Shown here piece after piece: positions 8,391-18,973 of a stretch of DNA of 64,000 nucleotides. A model generated the notes under the pieces. That model ran no database searches and was not told the origin of the DNA. It worked only from the letters and a program-made list of their open reading frames with translations. The stretch lies in NCBI RefSeq assembly GCF_030254645.1, contig NZ_CP116346.1, positions 3,823,001 to 3,887,000 on the forward strand, read 5' to 3'. The first letter of the stretch is position 1; the number at the start of each line of letters is the position of its first letter. The translations under genes and the position numbers were made by a program. This DNA is from Paucibacter sediminis (lineage in GTDB: Bacteria > Pseudomonadota > Gammaproteobacteria > Burkholderiales > Burkholderiaceae_C).

Positions 8391-10103
8391 TTAGTTGCCG
8401 CCTTGATCCAGCTTGGCACGCAGCAGGGCGCCCAGGCTGGTGGTACCGGCGTTCTCACGCTCGCTGGTAGCCGACAGGCGCTGCATCGCTTCTTGCTGGT
8501 CGGCGCTGTCCTTGGCCTTGATCGACAGCTGGATGTTGCGCGTCTTGCGGTCGATGTTGACGATCACCGAGGTGACTTCGTCGCCTTCCTTCAGCACGTT
8601 GCGGGCGTCTTCCACGCGGTCGCGGGAGATTTCCGAAGCGCGCAGATAGCCGGTCACGTCGTCAGCCAGTTCGATCTCGGCGCCACGCGCATCGACCGTC
8701 TTGACCTTGCCGGTCACCGTCATGCCGCGGTCGTTGACCGAGGTGTAGGTGGTGAACGGGTCGCTGTCCAGCTGCTTGATGCCCAGGGAGATGCGCTCGC
8801 GCTCGACGTCCACGGCCAGCACGATGGCTTCGACTTCCTGGCCCTTCTTGAAGTTGCGCACGGCAGCTTCGCCAGTCTCTTGCCACGACAGGTCGGACAG
8901 GTGCACCAGACCGTCGATGCCTTGAGCCAGGCCAACGAACACGCCGAAGTCGGTGATCGACTTGACGGGGCCCTTGACGCGGTCGCCGCGCTTGACGTTC
9001 TCGGCGAACTCTTCCCAAGGATTGGCCTTGCACTGCTTCATGCCCAGGGAGATGCGACGCTTGTCTTCGTCGATTTCCAGGACCATGACTTCGACTTCGT
9101 CGCCCAGGGAGACGATCTTCGAAGGTGCCACGTTCTTGTTGGTCCAGTCCATTTCGGACACGTGCACCAGACCTTCGATGCCGGGTTCGATTTCCACGAA
9201 CGCGCCGTAGTCAGCAATGTTGGTGACCTTGCCGAACAAACGGGTGTTGGTGGGGTAGCGACGTGCCACGCCGAACCAGGGGTCGTCGCCCAGCTGCTTC
9301 AGGCCCAGCGAAACGCGGTTCTTCTCGGCGTCGAACTTCAGGACCTTGGCGGTCAGTTCCTGGCCAACCGTCACCACTTCGCTCGGGTGACGCACGCGGC
9401 GCCATGCCATGTCGGTGATGTGCAGCAGGCCGTCGATGCCGCCCAGATCCACGAAGGCACCGTATTCGGTGATGTTCTTGACCACGCCCTGGACGATCGC
9501 GCCTTCCGACAGCGTTTCCAGCAGCTTGGCGCGCTCTTCGCCCATCGAAGCTTCGACCACGGCACGGCGCGACAACACGACGTTGTTGCGCTTGCGGTCC
9601 AGCTTGATGACCTTGAATTCCATGGTCTTGCCCTCGTAGGGGCTCATGTCCTTCACCGGGCGGGTGTCGAGCAGCGAACCGGGCAGGAAGGCGCGGATGC
9701 CGTTCACCAGGACGGTCAGGCCGCCCTTGACCTTGCCGGACACGGTACCGGTCACGAAGTCGCCCGACTCCAGTGCGGTTTCCAGCGACAGCCACGAGGC
9801 CAGACGCTTGGCCTTGTCGCGCGACAGGATGGTGTCGCCGTAGCCGTTTTCGATCGCATCGATCGCCACCGACACGAAGTCGCCGACGTTGACTTCAAGC
9901 TCACCTTGGTCGTTCTTGAACTCTTCGATGGGCACGTAGGCTTCAGACTTGAGGCCGGCGTTGACCACCACGAAGCTGTGCTCGACACGCACCACTTCGG
10001 CGGAGATGACCTCGCCGGCGCGCATGTCGGAGCGCTGCAGCGATTCCTCGAACATGGCTGCAAACGAGTCCATGGCGGGGGTGGCGTTCTGGGTTTGGGA
10101 CAT
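8391..10103 (-). CDS. rpsA: 30S ribosomal protein S1
   Basis: A 570-aa protein with six consecutive S1 (OB-fold) RNA-binding domains. Repeats are recognisable by the recurring signature G-F/A-V-D/G-L..-I-D/E-G-L-V/L-H, for example [18 protein letters not shown] and [20 protein letters not shown]1 binds mRNA on the 30S platform and helps initiation on structured or weak-SD messages. The start at 10103 ([14 protein letters not shown]) is supported by AGGAAA 6 nt upstream; an earlier in-frame start adds only eight residues. It lies downstream of aroA-cmk, the widely conserved cmk-rpsA order, and upstream of ihfB. A TATAAC hexamer (10171-10176, minus) may provide its own promoter. Confidence 0.97.
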   Translation of the reverse strand: MSQTQNATPAMDSFAAMFEESLQRSDMRAGEVISAEVVRVEHSFVVVNAGLKSEAYVPIEEFKNDQGELEVNVGDFVSVAIDAIENGYGDTILSRDKAKRLASWLSLETALESGDFVTGTVSGKVKGGLTVLVNGIRAFLPGSLLDTRPVKDMSPYEGKTMEFKVIKLDRKRNNVVLSRRAVVEASMGEERAKLLETLSEGAIVQGVVKNITEYGAFVDLGGIDGLLHITDMAWRRVRHPSEVVTVGQELTAKVLKFDAEKNRVSLGLKQLGDDPWFGVARRYPTNTRLFGKVTNIADYGAFVEIEPGIEGLVHVSEMDWTNKNVAPSKIVSLGDEVEVMVLEIDEDKRRISLGMKQCKANPWEEFAENVKRGDRVKGPVKSITDFGVFVGLAQGIDGLVHLSDLSWQETGEAAVRNFKKGQEVEAIVLAVDVERERISLGIKQLDSDPFTTYTSVNDRGMTVTGKVKTVDARGAEIELADDVTGYLRASEISRDRVEDARNVLKEGDEVTSVIVNIDRKTRNIQLSIKAKDSADQQEAMQRLSATSERENAGTTSLGALLRAKLDQGGN

Positions 10104-10170
10104 GGTATTTCCTGAGCCGTCTGGCAAGGCGTTTGCCCGTCGGCAGTTGCAAGCGAACTTGCGGGTTAAG

Positions 10171-10176
10171 GTTATA
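10171..10176 (-). promoter_or_regulatory. possible -10 element for rpsA
   Basis: Within the 150-nt gap between aroA-cmk and rpsA, the minus strand reads CTATAACCT, a fair match to the sigma-70 -10 hexamer, about 68 nt before the rpsA ATG. No convincing -35 element is visible at the proper spacing. A separate rpsA promoter after cmk is known in E. coli; here it is only suggested. Confidence 0.3.
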
Positions 10177-10253
10177 GAGTTCGCCGCCCTCGATGAGCAG
10201 ACGCTCGGAGGGAAGGGCGGCGGGCCCGGATGCTGTGCTGATTCAACGCTGTC

Positions 10254-12257
10254 TCAGAACGGCCTGCGCTCGGCCCACCAAGCCAGCACCAGATCACGAG
10301 ATTCTTCGATGGTCTGGGCCGAGTTGTCGAGGCTTTGCGCGTCTTGCGCGGGCTTGAGAGGCGAGGCGCTGCGACCCTTGTCGCGCGCGTCACGTGCCTC
10401 AAGATCCGCACGCAAGCCTTCCATGCTAGCCGAAATTCCCTTGGAAATCAACTGCTTATAGCGCCGCTCGGCGCGCGTGGCGGCACTCGCGGTGAGGAAG
10501 ACCTTGAGCGGCGCATCCGGGAAGACGGTGGAGCCCATGTCGCGGCCGTCGGCCACCAGGCCGGGCACGCGGCGGAAGTCCAGCTGCAGCTGGTTCAGCG
10601 CGCTGCGCACCTGGGGATGGGCGGCCACCTGCGAGGCCATCAGGCCGGCGGCCTCGGCGCGCAGGGCGTCGGTGATGTCTTCCTCGCCCAGGGTGACGCG
10701 GCCCTTGCGGAAATGCAGGTCCATCGCCGGCACGATGGCGGCCACGGCCGCGCCGTCGTCCAGGTCCAGGCCGGCACGGTGGGCGGCCAGGCCGGTGGCG
10801 CGGTACAGCATGCCGGAGTCCAGGATCACGTAGCCGAGCTCATGCGCCACCTCGTCGGCCAGCGTGCCCTTGCCGGAGGCGGTGGGGCCGTCGATGGTCA
10901 GCACCGGGATGTCCTCGGGGCGCGCCGTCACCACCTCGAACAGGGTCTCGAAATAGTCCGGGAAGGTCTTGGCCACGCAATGCGGCTCGAGGATGCGCAC
11001 CGGCACGGCCGAATCGGTGACCAGGCCGTTGAAGGCGGCCAGCGAGAAGCACATGGCGACGCGGTGGTCGTCGTAGGTGTGGATGCTGGCCGGCTTCCAG
11101 GCGCGCAAGGGGTGCACGCGCAGCCAGTCCGGGCCTTCCTCCACGCTGGCGCCGAGCTTGCGCAGCTCGGTGGCCATGGCGGCGATGCGGTCGGTCTCCT
11201 TGACGCGCCAGCTGGCAATGTTGCGCAGGGTGCTGGGGCCATCGGCGTAGAGCGCCATCACCGCCAGGGTCATGGCGGCATCGGGAATGTGGTTGCAGTC
11301 CAGGTCCAGGGCCTTGAGCGGCCAGGCGCCGCGCTTGACCTCCAGGGCATTGGCCTCGGCGCGCACCTCGGCGCCCATCGCCTGGGCGGCCTCGACAAAG
11401 CGCACATCGCCCTGCAGCGAGGCACTGCCCACCCCTTCGATGCGGATGGGCGTTTCCGCGGCCGCGATGGCGCCCAGCGCCACGAAGTAGGAGGCCGAGG
11501 AGGCGTCGCCCTCCACATGCACCTCGCCGGGCGAGCGATAGCGGCTGCCGGCCGGGATGGTGAAGCGTTGCCAGCCGTCCGCGCGCACCTCGATGCCAAA
11601 GCGCTTCAGCAGCTCCAGCGTGATGTGCACATAGGGCTTGGAGATCAGCTCGCCGACCACCTCGATCACCACATCCTGCGTGGCGACCAGGGGCAGCGCC
11701 AGCAGCAGGGCGGTGAGGAACTGGCTGGAGACATCGCCGCGCACGCGCACCGGCTCGGCCAGCCTGAGCCGGCTGGGGCCGCTGAGGCGCAGCGGCGGAT
11801 AGCCTTCGCTGCCCAGGCAGGCGATCTCGCAACCCAGCTCGCGCAGGGCATCGACCAGATCACCGATGGGGCGCTCGTGCATGCGCGCCACGCCGGCCAG
11901 CTCGAAGGCGCCGCCCTGCGTGGCTGCCAGCAGGGCCAGTGCCGCGGTGAGCGGGCGCATCGCGGTGCCGGCATTGCCAAGGAAGAGCTGGGCGTCCTTG
12001 TTGACCAGGCGGCCACCGATGCCGGTGACCTTGAGCGGGCCACCCGGCACTTGCTCGAGCTGGCAACCCAGCACCTTGAGCGAGGCCAGCATCACCGCGG
12101 TGTCGTCGGAATCCAGCAGGTCATGCACCAGGGTCTGGCCCTCGGAGAGGCCGGCCAGCAGCAGCACGCGGTTGGAGATGCTCTTGGAGCCGGGCAGGCG
12201 CACGGTGCCGGCGGCTGCGCGCAGGGGCGGCAGGTCGAGGAAGGGGATCTTGAACAT
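10254..12257 (-). CDS. bifunctional EPSP synthase / cytidylate kinase (AroA-Cmk fusion)
   Basis: One 667-aa frame joins two enzymes. Residues about 1-440 are 5-enolpyruvylshikimate-3-phosphate synthase (shikimate pathway step 6), with [10 protein letters not shown], the [11 protein letters not shown] motif, SSQFLTALL and [14 protein letters not shown]. Residues about 450-667 are cytidylate kinase (CMP/dCMP phosphorylation), with the P-loop [23 protein letters not shown] and the [13 protein letters not shown] segment. The linker between them is only around ten residues (TARPEDIPV), and no stop or start codon separates the domains, so this is a true fusion. The same fusion is known from other Burkholderiales. 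It keeps the usual order tyrA-aroA-cmk-rpsA; the fusion removes the aroA/cmk boundary. Confidence 0.95.
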   Translation of the reverse strand: MFKIPFLDLPPLRAAAGTVRLPGSKSISNRVLLLAGLSEGQTLVHDLLDSDDTAVMLASLKVLGCQLEQVPGGPLKVTGIGGRLVNKDAQLFLGNAGTAMRPLTAALALLAATQGGAFELAGVARMHERPIGDLVDALRELGCEIACLGSEGYPPLRLSGPSRLRLAEPVRVRGDVSSQFLTALLLALPLVATQDVVIEVVGELISKPYVHITLELLKRFGIEVRADGWQRFTIPAGSRYRSPGEVHVEGDASSASYFVALGAIAAAETPIRIEGVGSASLQGDVRFVEAAQAMGAEVRAEANALEVKRGAWPLKALDLDCNHIPDAAMTLAVMALYADGPSTLRNIASWRVKETDRIAAMATELRKLGASVEEGPDWLRVHPLRAWKPASIHTYDDHRVAMCFSLAAFNGLVTDSAVPVRILEPHCVAKTFPDYFETLFEVVTARPEDIPVLTIDGPTASGKGTLADEVAHELGYVILDSGMLYRATGLAAHRAGLDLDDGAAVAAIVPAMDLHFRKGRVTLGEEDITDALRAEAAGLMASQVAAHPQVRSALNQLQLDFRRVPGLVADGRDMGSTVFPDAPLKVFLTASAATRAERRYKQLISKGISASMEGLRADLEARDARDKGRSASPLKPAQDAQSLDNSAQTIEESRDLVLAWWAERRPF

Positions 12258-12275
12258 GGCGGGGAGAAAGCGGGG

Positions 12276-13154
12276 TCAGTTGCGGGTGCGGGGCACACCC
12301 ATCTGCCATTGGCTGCGGCCTTCGGAGGCCTGCCTGAGCAGGGTCTCGAGGCCTTGCGCGTCGTCGTTCTGCATCACCTGCTCCAGCAGGTCCAGCATGT
12401 CGCGAAAGCGCTTGGACTGCGCCATCACCTCGGCCTTGTTGGCCAGCAGGATGTCACGCCAGATCGCGGGATCGCTGGCGGCGATGCGGGTGAAGTCGCG
12501 AAAGCCCGGGCCGGCCAGGCTCAGGTAGTCGCGTCCGGCGGGCTGCTTGGCGACGGCGCTGAAATAGGCATAGGCGAGCAGATGCGGCAGATGGCTGACG
12601 GCGGCGAAGGCCGCGTCATGGTTCTGCGGTGTCATCTTCAGCACCTGGCAGCCCAGCGCCGACCAGACGTCGGTGGCCTTCTGCACCAGCGCCGCATTGG
12701 TCTGCGGCAGCGGTGTCAGGATGACCTGGCGACCCTGGTAAAGCCCGGCATCGGCGTTCTGCACGCCGGCCGATTCCTTGCCGGCGATCGGGTGCGCCGG
12801 CACGAAGGAGCCGAACTGCTTGCCCAGCACGCGGCGCGCGGCCTCGACCACATCGCATTTGGTCGAGCCCACGTCCATGAAGAGCACGCCGGGGTCCACC
12901 ATGTGCTTGACGGCCTTCAGCGTGGCCTCGGTGGCGGCCACCGGCACGGCCAGCAGCACGATGTCCGAGCCCGAGACGGCCAGCAGGGCCGATTCGGCAG
13001 CGATGTCGATCACGCCCAGCTTCTTGGCGGTCTCGGTGGTGGAGGGCGACTTGCTATAGCCCACCACCCGCTTCACCAGCCCGGCCTTCTTGAGTGCAAG
13101 CGCGAAGGAGCCGCCCATCAGGCCGCATCCGATCACGCCGAGTTGGTTGAACAT
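12276..13154 (-). CDS. tyrA: prephenate dehydrogenase (tyrosine biosynthesis)
   Basis: A 292-aa NAD(P)-dependent enzyme converting prephenate to 4-hydroxyphenylpyruvate. The Rossmann motif GVIGCGLMGGSFALALKKAG opens the protein. FMDVGSTKCDVV and the active-site FVPAHPIAGKE follow, then the helical C-terminal domain SHLPHLLAYAYF. I start at the ATG at 13154 (MFNQLGVIG), the usual N-terminus of the family. A TTG two codons earlier (13160) directly follows the pheA stop and has AAAGG 5 nt upstream, so it is a real alternative. There is no fused chorismate mutase, unlike E. coli TyrA; that activity is in PheA here. The ATG is 6 nt from the pheA stop. Confidence 0.93.
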   Translation of the reverse strand: MFNQLGVIGCGLMGGSFALALKKAGLVKRVVGYSKSPSTTETAKKLGVIDIAAESALLAVSGSDIVLLAVPVAATEATLKAVKHMVDPGVLFMDVGSTKCDVVEAARRVLGKQFGSFVPAHPIAGKESAGVQNADAGLYQGRQVILTPLPQTNAALVQKATDVWSALGCQVLKMTPQNHDAAFAAVSHLPHLLAYAYFSAVAKQPAGRDYLSLAGPGFRDFTRIAASDPAIWRDILLANKAEVMAQSKRFRDMLDLLEQVMQNDDAQGLETLLRQASEGRSQWQMGVPRTRN

Positions 13155-13160
13155 GCTCAA

Positions 13161-14291
13161 TCAAGCCTTTACCGGGTAGGTGCCGATCACCTTGTAGAAG
13201 GCGCACAACTGGCGCAGCTCGGCCAGCGCCGCCGCCACATGGGGCTGCGAGGGATGGCCCTCCAGATCGATGTAGAAGTAGTACTCCCATTGGCCGGTGC
13301 GCGCCGGGCGCGATTCCAGCCGCGTCATCGACACGCCATGGTTCTTCAGCGGCACCAGCAGGTCGTGCATGGCGCCGGGGCGGTTGGTCACCGAGACGAT
13401 CAGGCTGGTGCAGTCGCGGCCGGTGGCTGGCGGCACGTCCATGGTCTGCGGCAGGCAGATCACGGCGAAGCGGGTGCGGTTGTAGGCCTCGTCCTGCACC
13501 GCATGGGCCACGATGTGCAGGCCGAACAGGGTGGCGGCGCGTTCGCTGGCGATGGCCGCCCATTCCGGGTGCTCGGCCGCCAGGCGCGCGCCCTCGGCAT
13601 TGCTGGAGACGGCGCGGCGCTCGGCGTCCGGCAGGTGCTTGTTGAGCCAGTTCTGGCATTGCGCCAGCGCTTGCGGATGCGCCAGCACCGCCTTGATGCC
13701 GCGCAGCGAGTTGTCCTTGCACAGCAGGTTGTGGCGAATCAGGAGGCTGACCTCGCCGACCACATGCGTCGGCGTGTGCAGGAACAGGTCCAGCGAGCGC
13801 GTCACCACGCCCTCGGTCATGTTCTCCACGCCCACCACGCCGTACTGGGCGCTGCCGCTGGCGGTGGCGTGAAAGACCTCGTCGAAGCTTGAGCAGTAGA
13901 TCAGGTCGGCGGCGCCGCCGAAATACTCGATCGCCGCCTGCTCGCAGAAGGTGCCCACCGGGCCCAGCACGGCCACGCGCTGCGGCGATTCCAGCGCCAG
14001 ACAGGCCGACATGATCTCGCGCCAGATCGCTGCCACATGCTCACCCTTGAGCGGGCCGGTGTTGGCCTGCTGGATCTTGGTGATCACCTGGGCCACGCGG
14101 TCGGGGCGGAAGAAGGGCGTGCCGTCGCGGCGCTTGATCTCGCCCACCTGCTCGGCCACATGAGCGCGGCGGTTCAGCAGGTCGAGCAGCTCTTGATCGA
14201 GGGCGTCGATCTGGTCACGCAGTTTCAGCAGGGCCGGGTCGGCGACCGGCAGGGGAGGGTTAGGAGGAGTCGCGGGGGCTCCATCAGCCAT
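13161..14291 (-). CDS. pheA: bifunctional chorismate mutase / prephenate dehydratase (P-protein)
   Basis: A 376-aa enzyme with three parts. An AroQ-type chorismate mutase helix bundle lies at about residues 20-105 ([20 protein letters not shown]). The prephenate dehydratase domain covers about 105-285 ([11 protein letters not shown]; the active-site TRFAVI motif is present). A C-terminal ACT domain covers about 290-370 with the phenylalanine-sensing motifs PGAMHDLL and ESRPA. Feedback inhibition by phenylalanine is expected for the family. The ATG at 14291 overlaps the serC stop by 8 nt (ATGGCTGA), so translation is coupled to serC. A TTG at 14303 is in frame but not needed. Confidence 0.95.
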   Translation of the reverse strand: MADGAPATPPNPPLPVADPALLKLRDQIDALDQELLDLLNRRAHVAEQVGEIKRRDGTPFFRPDRVAQVITKIQQANTGPLKGEHVAAIWREIMSACLALESPQRVAVLGPVGTFCEQAAIEYFGGAADLIYCSSFDEVFHATASGSAQYGVVGVENMTEGVVTRSLDLFLHTPTHVVGEVSLLIRHNLLCKDNSLRGIKAVLAHPQALAQCQNWLNKHLPDAERRAVSSNAEGARLAAEHPEWAAIASERAATLFGLHIVAHAVQDEAYNRTRFAVICLPQTMDVPPATGRDCTSLIVSVTNRPGAMHDLLVPLKNHGVSMTRLESRPARTGQWEYYFYIDLEGHPSQPHVAAALAELRQLCAFYKVIGTYPVKA

Positions 14292-15393
14292 GTTGTGCCT
14301 CAAAGTCTCTCAGATACGCCGTCAGGGCTTGCACACCCTCGAGCGGCATGGCGTTGTAGATCGATGCACGCATGCCGCCCACCGACTTGTGGCCTTTGAG
14401 TTGCAGCAGTCCACGTTCCCTGGCACCGGCCAGGAAGGCGTCGTTCAGACGTTCGTCGCGGAGGTAGAACGGTACGTTCATGCGCGAGCGGCAGCTGGCC
14501 GCCACGCGGTTTTCAAACAGGTTCGAGCCGTCGAGCGCGGCATACAGCAGTTGCGCCTTGTCGATATTGCGTTGCTCGATCGCGGCCAGGCCGGTCTTGC
14601 CGGCGTAGCCGAAGCCCTTCAGCCACTTGAACACCAGGCCGGCCACATAGATGCCAAAGGTGGGCGGGGTGTTGTACATCGACTGGGCCTCGGCCACGGT
14701 CTTGTAGTCGAAGGCGCTGGGGCAGATCGGCAGGGCATGGCCCAGCAGATCCTCGCGCACGTAGACGAGGGTGAGGCCGGCCGGGCCGATGTTCTTCTGC
14801 GCGCCGCCAAACGCCAGCCCGACGCGCGACCAGTCGATGCTGCGCGAGAGCTGGTGCGAGGAGCAGTCGATCACCAACGGCGCGTCCGAGCCGAGGGCCT
14901 TGAGGTCCGGCAGCTCATGGAACTCCAGCCCATCGATGGTCTCGTTGCTGCAGATGTGCACATAGGCGGCATCAGGGCGCAGCTGCCATTCGGCGGCGGC
15001 GGGGATGTGGCGCTGGCCTTCCGAGGCATTGGTGGCGGCGATATGCACATCGGCATAACGCCGCGCTTCCTGGGCGCTCTTCTTCGACCAGGAGCCGCTC
15101 ACCACCACATCGACCTTGCCGCCGCGCGAGAGGTTCATCGGCACGATGGCGTTCTCGCCCAGGCCGCCGCCCTGCATGAAGAGGATGCGGAAGTTGGCCG
15201 GCACCTGCAGCAAGTCGCGCAAATCGGCTTCTGCGGCCTCCGCGATGGAGATGAACTCGCGGCCGCGGTGGCTCATCTCCATCACGCTCATGCCCGAGCC
15301 GTGCCAGTCCAGCATTTCCTGCGCCACCTGCGTCAACACCTCTTCGGGCAAGGCGGCCGGGCCGGCGGAAAAATTGAAGGGGCGTGACGTCAT
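14284..15393 (-). CDS. serC: phosphoserine aminotransferase
   Basis: A 369-aa PLP enzyme of serine and pyridoxine biosynthesis. It begins [17 protein letters not shown], the SerC hallmark. [17 protein letters not shown] binds phosphate. The PLP-binding lysine is in [30 protein letters not shown] is the C-terminal signature. The ATG at 15393 gives the family's normal length (E. coli 362). It overlaps pheA by 8 nt and follows the DUF2059 gene after 34 nt. The serC-pheA-tyrA-aroA order is typical of beta- and gammaproteobacteria. Confidence 0.96.
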   Translation of the reverse strand: MTSRPFNFSAGPAALPEEVLTQVAQEMLDWHGSGMSVMEMSHRGREFISIAEAAEADLRDLLQVPANFRILFMQGGGLGENAIVPMNLSRGGKVDVVVSGSWSKKSAQEARRYADVHIAATNASEGQRHIPAAAEWQLRPDAAYVHICSNETIDGLEFHELPDLKALGSDAPLVIDCSSHQLSRSIDWSRVGLAFGGAQKNIGPAGLTLVYVREDLLGHALPICPSAFDYKTVAEAQSMYNTPPTFGIYVAGLVFKWLKGFGYAGKTGLAAIEQRNIDKAQLLYAALDGSNLFENRVAASCRSRMNVPFYLRDERLNDAFLAGARERGLLQLKGHKSVGGMRASIYNAMPLEGVQALTAYLRDFEAQHG

Positions 15394-15427
15394 GGCGGGA
15401 CTGCGGGCGGGAACGGATGGGGCGGGC

Positions 15428-16042
15428 TTACTTCTTGGCGGGGGCGCTGCCGGTGGCGGGCTTGCTGGCCGCGGGCGCCGGGTTGATGCCCAGCTGCTTG
15501 GCCACGCTGGTGCGCAGCGCGTTGAACTTGCCTTCCAGGCCGGGGCCCACTTCCGCCATCAGCTTCTGGCCCAGCGCGGACTGCATGTCGCCGCCCATCT
15601 GCACGTACTTCTTGTTGACGGGCGAGTCCAGGATGGCGACGAGCTGGCGCAGCTCATCCTCGGTGAAGCGCTCGTCGAGCATGGTGCCAATGGTGGTCGG
15701 GGCCAGCTTCAGCGCCGCATTGCGCAGCACTGGCGTGTTTTCCTCGACGAACTTCTTGATGTCGGCTTCGATCGCCTTGGCGGTGGCCTCGCGCTTTTCC
15801 GGCGCGACCTGGGTCTGCAGCGCGGTACCGGCTCCCTGCATCAGGTTGCCAATGGGTTGCTGCAGCACGCCGCGGGCCAGGCCCTCGATGGCGGGCTGCT
15901 GCAGCTGCAGCACCTTGGCGATCAGCTCCTTCTTGGCAGGCGAGCTGGCCGGCGTCGATGCCGATTGGGCAAGGGCAGGCACGGCGCAAGCGGCGATGAC
16001 GGCGGCGGCGCAAATCTTCAACAGCGAGGTGTTCAAACTCAT
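15428..16042 (-). CDS. exported DUF2059 family protein
   Basis: A 204-aa protein with a signal peptide (cleavage predicted after residue 25, ALA-QS). The body is helical and has the DUF2059 pattern [21 protein letters not shown], in which a short helical hairpin follows a charged acidic segment. The tail is Pro/Ala/Lys-rich. It is probably periplasmic; the molecular role of the family is unknown. Its ATG overlaps the gyrA stop by 4 nt (ATGA at 16039-16042), so it is translationally coupled to DNA gyrase. This gene order recurs in Burkholderiales but its meaning is not known. Confidence 0.85.
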   Translation of the reverse strand: MSLNTSLLKICAAAVIAACAVPALAQSASTPASSPAKKELIAKVLQLQQPAIEGLARGVLQQPIGNLMQGAGTALQTQVAPEKREATAKAIEADIKKFVEENTPVLRNAALKLAPTTIGTMLDERFTEDELRQLVAILDSPVNKKYVQMGGDMQSALGQKLMAEVGPGLEGKFNALRTSVAKQLGINPAPAASKPATGSAPAKK

Positions 16043-18708
16043 TCCTTGTTAGCGTCGTCGGCGTTCAGATCGCCTTCCGCGGGGTTGTCGGTGCCGGCTT
16101 CCGCCGCACCATCGATGGCGCCTTCGTTCGCATCGTTCTCGACGATGCGCTGCAGGCCGGAGAGCTTGGAACCATCGTCCAGCGCGATCAGGGTTACGCC
16201 CTGGGTGGCGCGGCCGAGTTCGCGAATCTCGCTCACCCGGGTGCGCACCAGCACGCCCTTGTCGGTGATCAGCATGATCTCGTCTTCCGGGCGCACCAGG
16301 GTGGCGGCCACCACGCGGCCGTTGCGCTCGCTCTGCTGGATCGCGATCATGCCCTTGGTGCCGCGACCGTGGCGGGTGTACTCGATGATGGAGGTGCGCT
16401 TGCCGTAGCCGTTCTCGGTGGCGGTGAGCACGCTCTGCGTCTCGTCCTCGGCCACCAGCATGGCGATCAGGCGCTGCTCGGGTTCCAGCATCATGCCGCG
16501 CACGCCGCGCGCCTGGCGGCCCATCGGGCGCACATCGTCCTCGTCGAAGCGCACCGCCTTGCCGCCATCGCTGAACAGCATCACGTCGTGCTTGCCGTCG
16601 GTCAGCGCTGCGCCGATGAGGAAATCGCCCTCATCAAGGTCCACCGAAATAATGCCGGCCTTGCGCGGGTTGCTGAAGTCCTTCAGCGAGGTCTTCTTCA
16701 CCGTGCCCAGCGCCGTGGCCATGAAGATGTAGTGATCTTCCGGGAAGGTGCGGAACTCGCCGGTGAGCGGCAGCACCACGGTGATCTTCTCCTCGGCCTG
16801 CAGCGGGAACATGTTCACGATGGGCTTGCCGCGCGAGTTGCGCGAGCCCTGCGGCACTTCCCAGACCTTGAGCCAGTAGACGCGGCCGCGGTTGCTGAAG
16901 CACAGGATCCAGTCGTGCGTGTTGGCGATGAAGAGCTGGTCGATCCAGTCGTCGTCCTTGGTGGCGGCGGCCTGCTTGCCGCGGCCACCGCGGCGCTGCG
17001 CGCGGTACTCGCTCAGCGCCTGGCTCTTGATGTAGCCGGTGTGCGAGAGCGTCACCACCATGTCGGTGGGCGTGATCAGGTCTTCGGTGCCCAGCTCCTG
17101 GGCGTTGTGCTCGATCACGCTGCGGCGCGCACCCACCTTGGTCTGGCCGAACTCCTGCTTCACCTGCACCAGCTCTTCGCTGATGATGGTGGTGACGCGC
17201 GCCGGCGTGGCCAGGATGTCGAGCAGATCGGCGATCTGCGCCATCACGTCCTTGTACTCGCCGACGATCTTGTCCTGCTCCAGGCCGGTCAGGCGCTGCA
17301 AGCGCATCTGCAGAATTTCGCTGGCCTGGTCGTCGGAGAGGCGGTACAGGCCGTCTTCCTGCATGCCATACATGGCGGGCAGGCCCTCGGGGCGGAAGGC
17401 CGTGCGGCCGCCGGGCGTGGCCTCTTCGGCGCGCACCAGCATCTCGCGCACCAGCGAGGAATCCCAGCTCTTGGCCATCAGCGCGGCCTTGGCCACCGGC
17501 GGCGTGGGCGAGTTCTTGATGGTGGCGATGAACTCGTCGATATTTGCCAGCGCGACGGCCAGACCTTCCAGCACATGGCCGCGCTCGCGTGCCTTGCGCA
17601 GCTCGAAGATGGTGCGGCGGGTCACCACCTCGCGGCGGTGCTCCAGGAACACCGTGATCAGGTCCTTCAGATTGCACAGCTTGGGCTGACCGTCGATCAG
17701 CGCCACCATATTCATGCCGAAGGTGTCTTGCAGCTGGGTCTGCTTGTACAGATTGTTCAGCACCACCTCGGGCACTTCGCCGCGCTTGAGCTCGATCACC
17801 ACGCGCATGCCGGACTTGTCGCTCTCGTCCTGGATATGGCTGATGCCTTCGATCTTCTTCTCGTGCACCAGCTCGGCAATGCGCTCCAGCAGCGTCTTCT
17901 TGTTGACCTGGTAGGGGATCTCGTCAACGATGATGGCTTGGCGCTGGCCGCGGTCGATGTCCTCGAAATGCACCTTGGCGCGCATCACCACCTTGCCGCG
18001 CCCGGTGCGATAGCCGTCGCGCACGCCCGAGAGGCCGTAGATGATGCCGGCGGTGGGGAAGTCGGGCGCCGGGATGATCTCCATCAGCTCGTCGATCGAG
18101 GCCTCCGGATTGCGCAGCGCATGCAGGCAGGCGTCCACCACTTCGTTGAGGTTGTGCGGCGGGATATTGGTGGCCATGCCCACCGCGATACCCGAGGCGC
18201 CGTTCACCAACAGATTGGGCAGGCGCGTCGGCAATACCAGCGGCTCCTTTTCGGAGCCGTCGTAGTTGGGCCCGAAATCAACCGTTTCCTTCTCGATATC
18301 GGCCAGCATTTCGTGGGCGATCTTGTCGAGGCGGATTTCGGTGTAACGCATGGCGGCGGCGTTGTCGCCGTCCACCGAGCCGAAATTGCCCTGGCCGTCC
18401 ACCAGCATATGGCGCAGCGAAAAGTCCTGCGCCATGCGCACGATGGTGTCGTACACCGCGGTGTCGCCGTGCGGGTGGTACTTACCGATCACGTCGCCGA
18501 CGATACGGGCCGACTTCTTGTAAGCGCGGTTCCAATCGTTGTTGAGCTCGTGCATCGCGAACAGCACCCGGCGGTGCACCGGCTTCAGGCCGTCGCGAGC
18601 ATCGGGGAGGGCGCGGCCGACGATCACGCTCATCGCGTAATCGAGGTACGAACGCCGCATCTCCTCCTCAAGGCTGATGGGCAGTGTTTCCTTGGCGAAC
18701 TGGGTCAT
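16039..18708 (-). CDS. gyrA: DNA gyrase subunit A
   Basis: An 889-aa type IIA topoisomerase subunit that breaks and rejoins DNA with GyrB to introduce negative supercoils. It has the winged-helix/tower domain with the catalytic tyrosine ([11 protein letters not shown]122), the coiled-coil gate, and a C-terminal beta-pinwheel with the GyrA box QRRGGRGK. In the quinolone-determining region the sequence is [12 protein letters not shown], so E. coli S83 is T83 and D87 is kept. Starting at 18708 ([13 protein letters not shown]) gives numbering identical to E. coli; two in-frame ATGs at 18747-18750 would add 14 residues. A TAGAAT hexamer (18768-18773, minus) may be the -10. The tail is acidic. Confidence 0.96.
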   Translation of the reverse strand: MTQFAKETLPISLEEEMRRSYLDYAMSVIVGRALPDARDGLKPVHRRVLFAMHELNNDWNRAYKKSARIVGDVIGKYHPHGDTAVYDTIVRMAQDFSLRHMLVDGQGNFGSVDGDNAAAMRYTEIRLDKIAHEMLADIEKETVDFGPNYDGSEKEPLVLPTRLPNLLVNGASGIAVGMATNIPPHNLNEVVDACLHALRNPEASIDELMEIIPAPDFPTAGIIYGLSGVRDGYRTGRGKVVMRAKVHFEDIDRGQRQAIIVDEIPYQVNKKTLLERIAELVHEKKIEGISHIQDESDKSGMRVVIELKRGEVPEVVLNNLYKQTQLQDTFGMNMVALIDGQPKLCNLKDLITVFLEHRREVVTRRTIFELRKARERGHVLEGLAVALANIDEFIATIKNSPTPPVAKAALMAKSWDSSLVREMLVRAEEATPGGRTAFRPEGLPAMYGMQEDGLYRLSDDQASEILQMRLQRLTGLEQDKIVGEYKDVMAQIADLLDILATPARVTTIISEELVQVKQEFGQTKVGARRSVIEHNAQELGTEDLITPTDMVVTLSHTGYIKSQALSEYRAQRRGGRGKQAAATKDDDWIDQLFIANTHDWILCFSNRGRVYWLKVWEVPQGSRNSRGKPIVNMFPLQAEEKITVVLPLTGEFRTFPEDHYIFMATALGTVKKTSLKDFSNPRKAGIISVDLDEGDFLIGAALTDGKHDVMLFSDGGKAVRFDEDDVRPMGRQARGVRGMMLEPEQRLIAMLVAEDETQSVLTATENGYGKRTSIIEYTRHGRGTKGMIAIQQSERNGRVVAATLVRPEDEIMLITDKGVLVRTRVSEIRELGRATQGVTLIALDDGSKLSGLQRIVENDANEGAIDGAAEAGTDNPAEGDLNADDANKE

Positions 18709-18884
18709 GCGCGGGCGCGGCTGCGGCTCGGGAGAGCGTGCCGTCATCATTTAGGACAGGAAGCGGGATTCTAATTGCTCGGCCATGTAGTACTTGCGCA
18801 ACATTGATTGAGAGTGGTGCGTCCAGCGCCGCCAGAATAGAGCTGTCCCATCACCCTATGGCACAATCATTTGGTCCCTAGGAG

Positions 18885-18906
18885 AAACCCGCGCATGCGG
18901 TTTTTT
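18885..18906 (+). terminator. short GC hairpin with T6 tract in the gyrA-ompA intergenic region
   Basis: CCGC (18889-18892), loop GCAT, GCGG (18897-18900) is followed by TTTTTT (18901-18906), and AAA before the stem can pair with the T tract around a mismatch. It looks like a small intrinsic terminator or attenuator reading toward the ompA-like gene, whose ATG is 68 nt further on. The stem is only 4 perfect pairs plus extensions, so the call is tentative. If transcription starts upstream of 18885 it would act as an attenuator. Confidence 0.4.
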
Positions 18907-18973
18907 CCTTAGGTTTTAGTTCCAGTTCTGGACATTTCGCAGGGCAACTGCGGCTTTCCTTGGAAGGAGAATC

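Noticed and set aside
10335-13892. 1185-residue plus-strand open frame opposite aroA-cmk, tyrA and pheA
   Set aside because: It is antisense to three clearly conserved enzymes and has no recognisable domain; an artefact of GC-biased third positions.
16369-18774. 801-residue plus-strand open frame opposite gyrA
   Set aside because: Compositionally odd (Ala/His/Val/Gln), no domain, antisense to gyrA.
18860-18875. Sigma-54-like promoter (TGGCAC...) upstream of the ompA-like gene
   Set aside because: The -12 GC element is not at the required distance from the GG.
18858-18881. Seven-codon leader peptide (ATG...TAG) before the ompA-like gene
   Set aside because: Too short to support; the codons have no regulatory bias (no run of one amino acid), and it overlaps a possible promoter.
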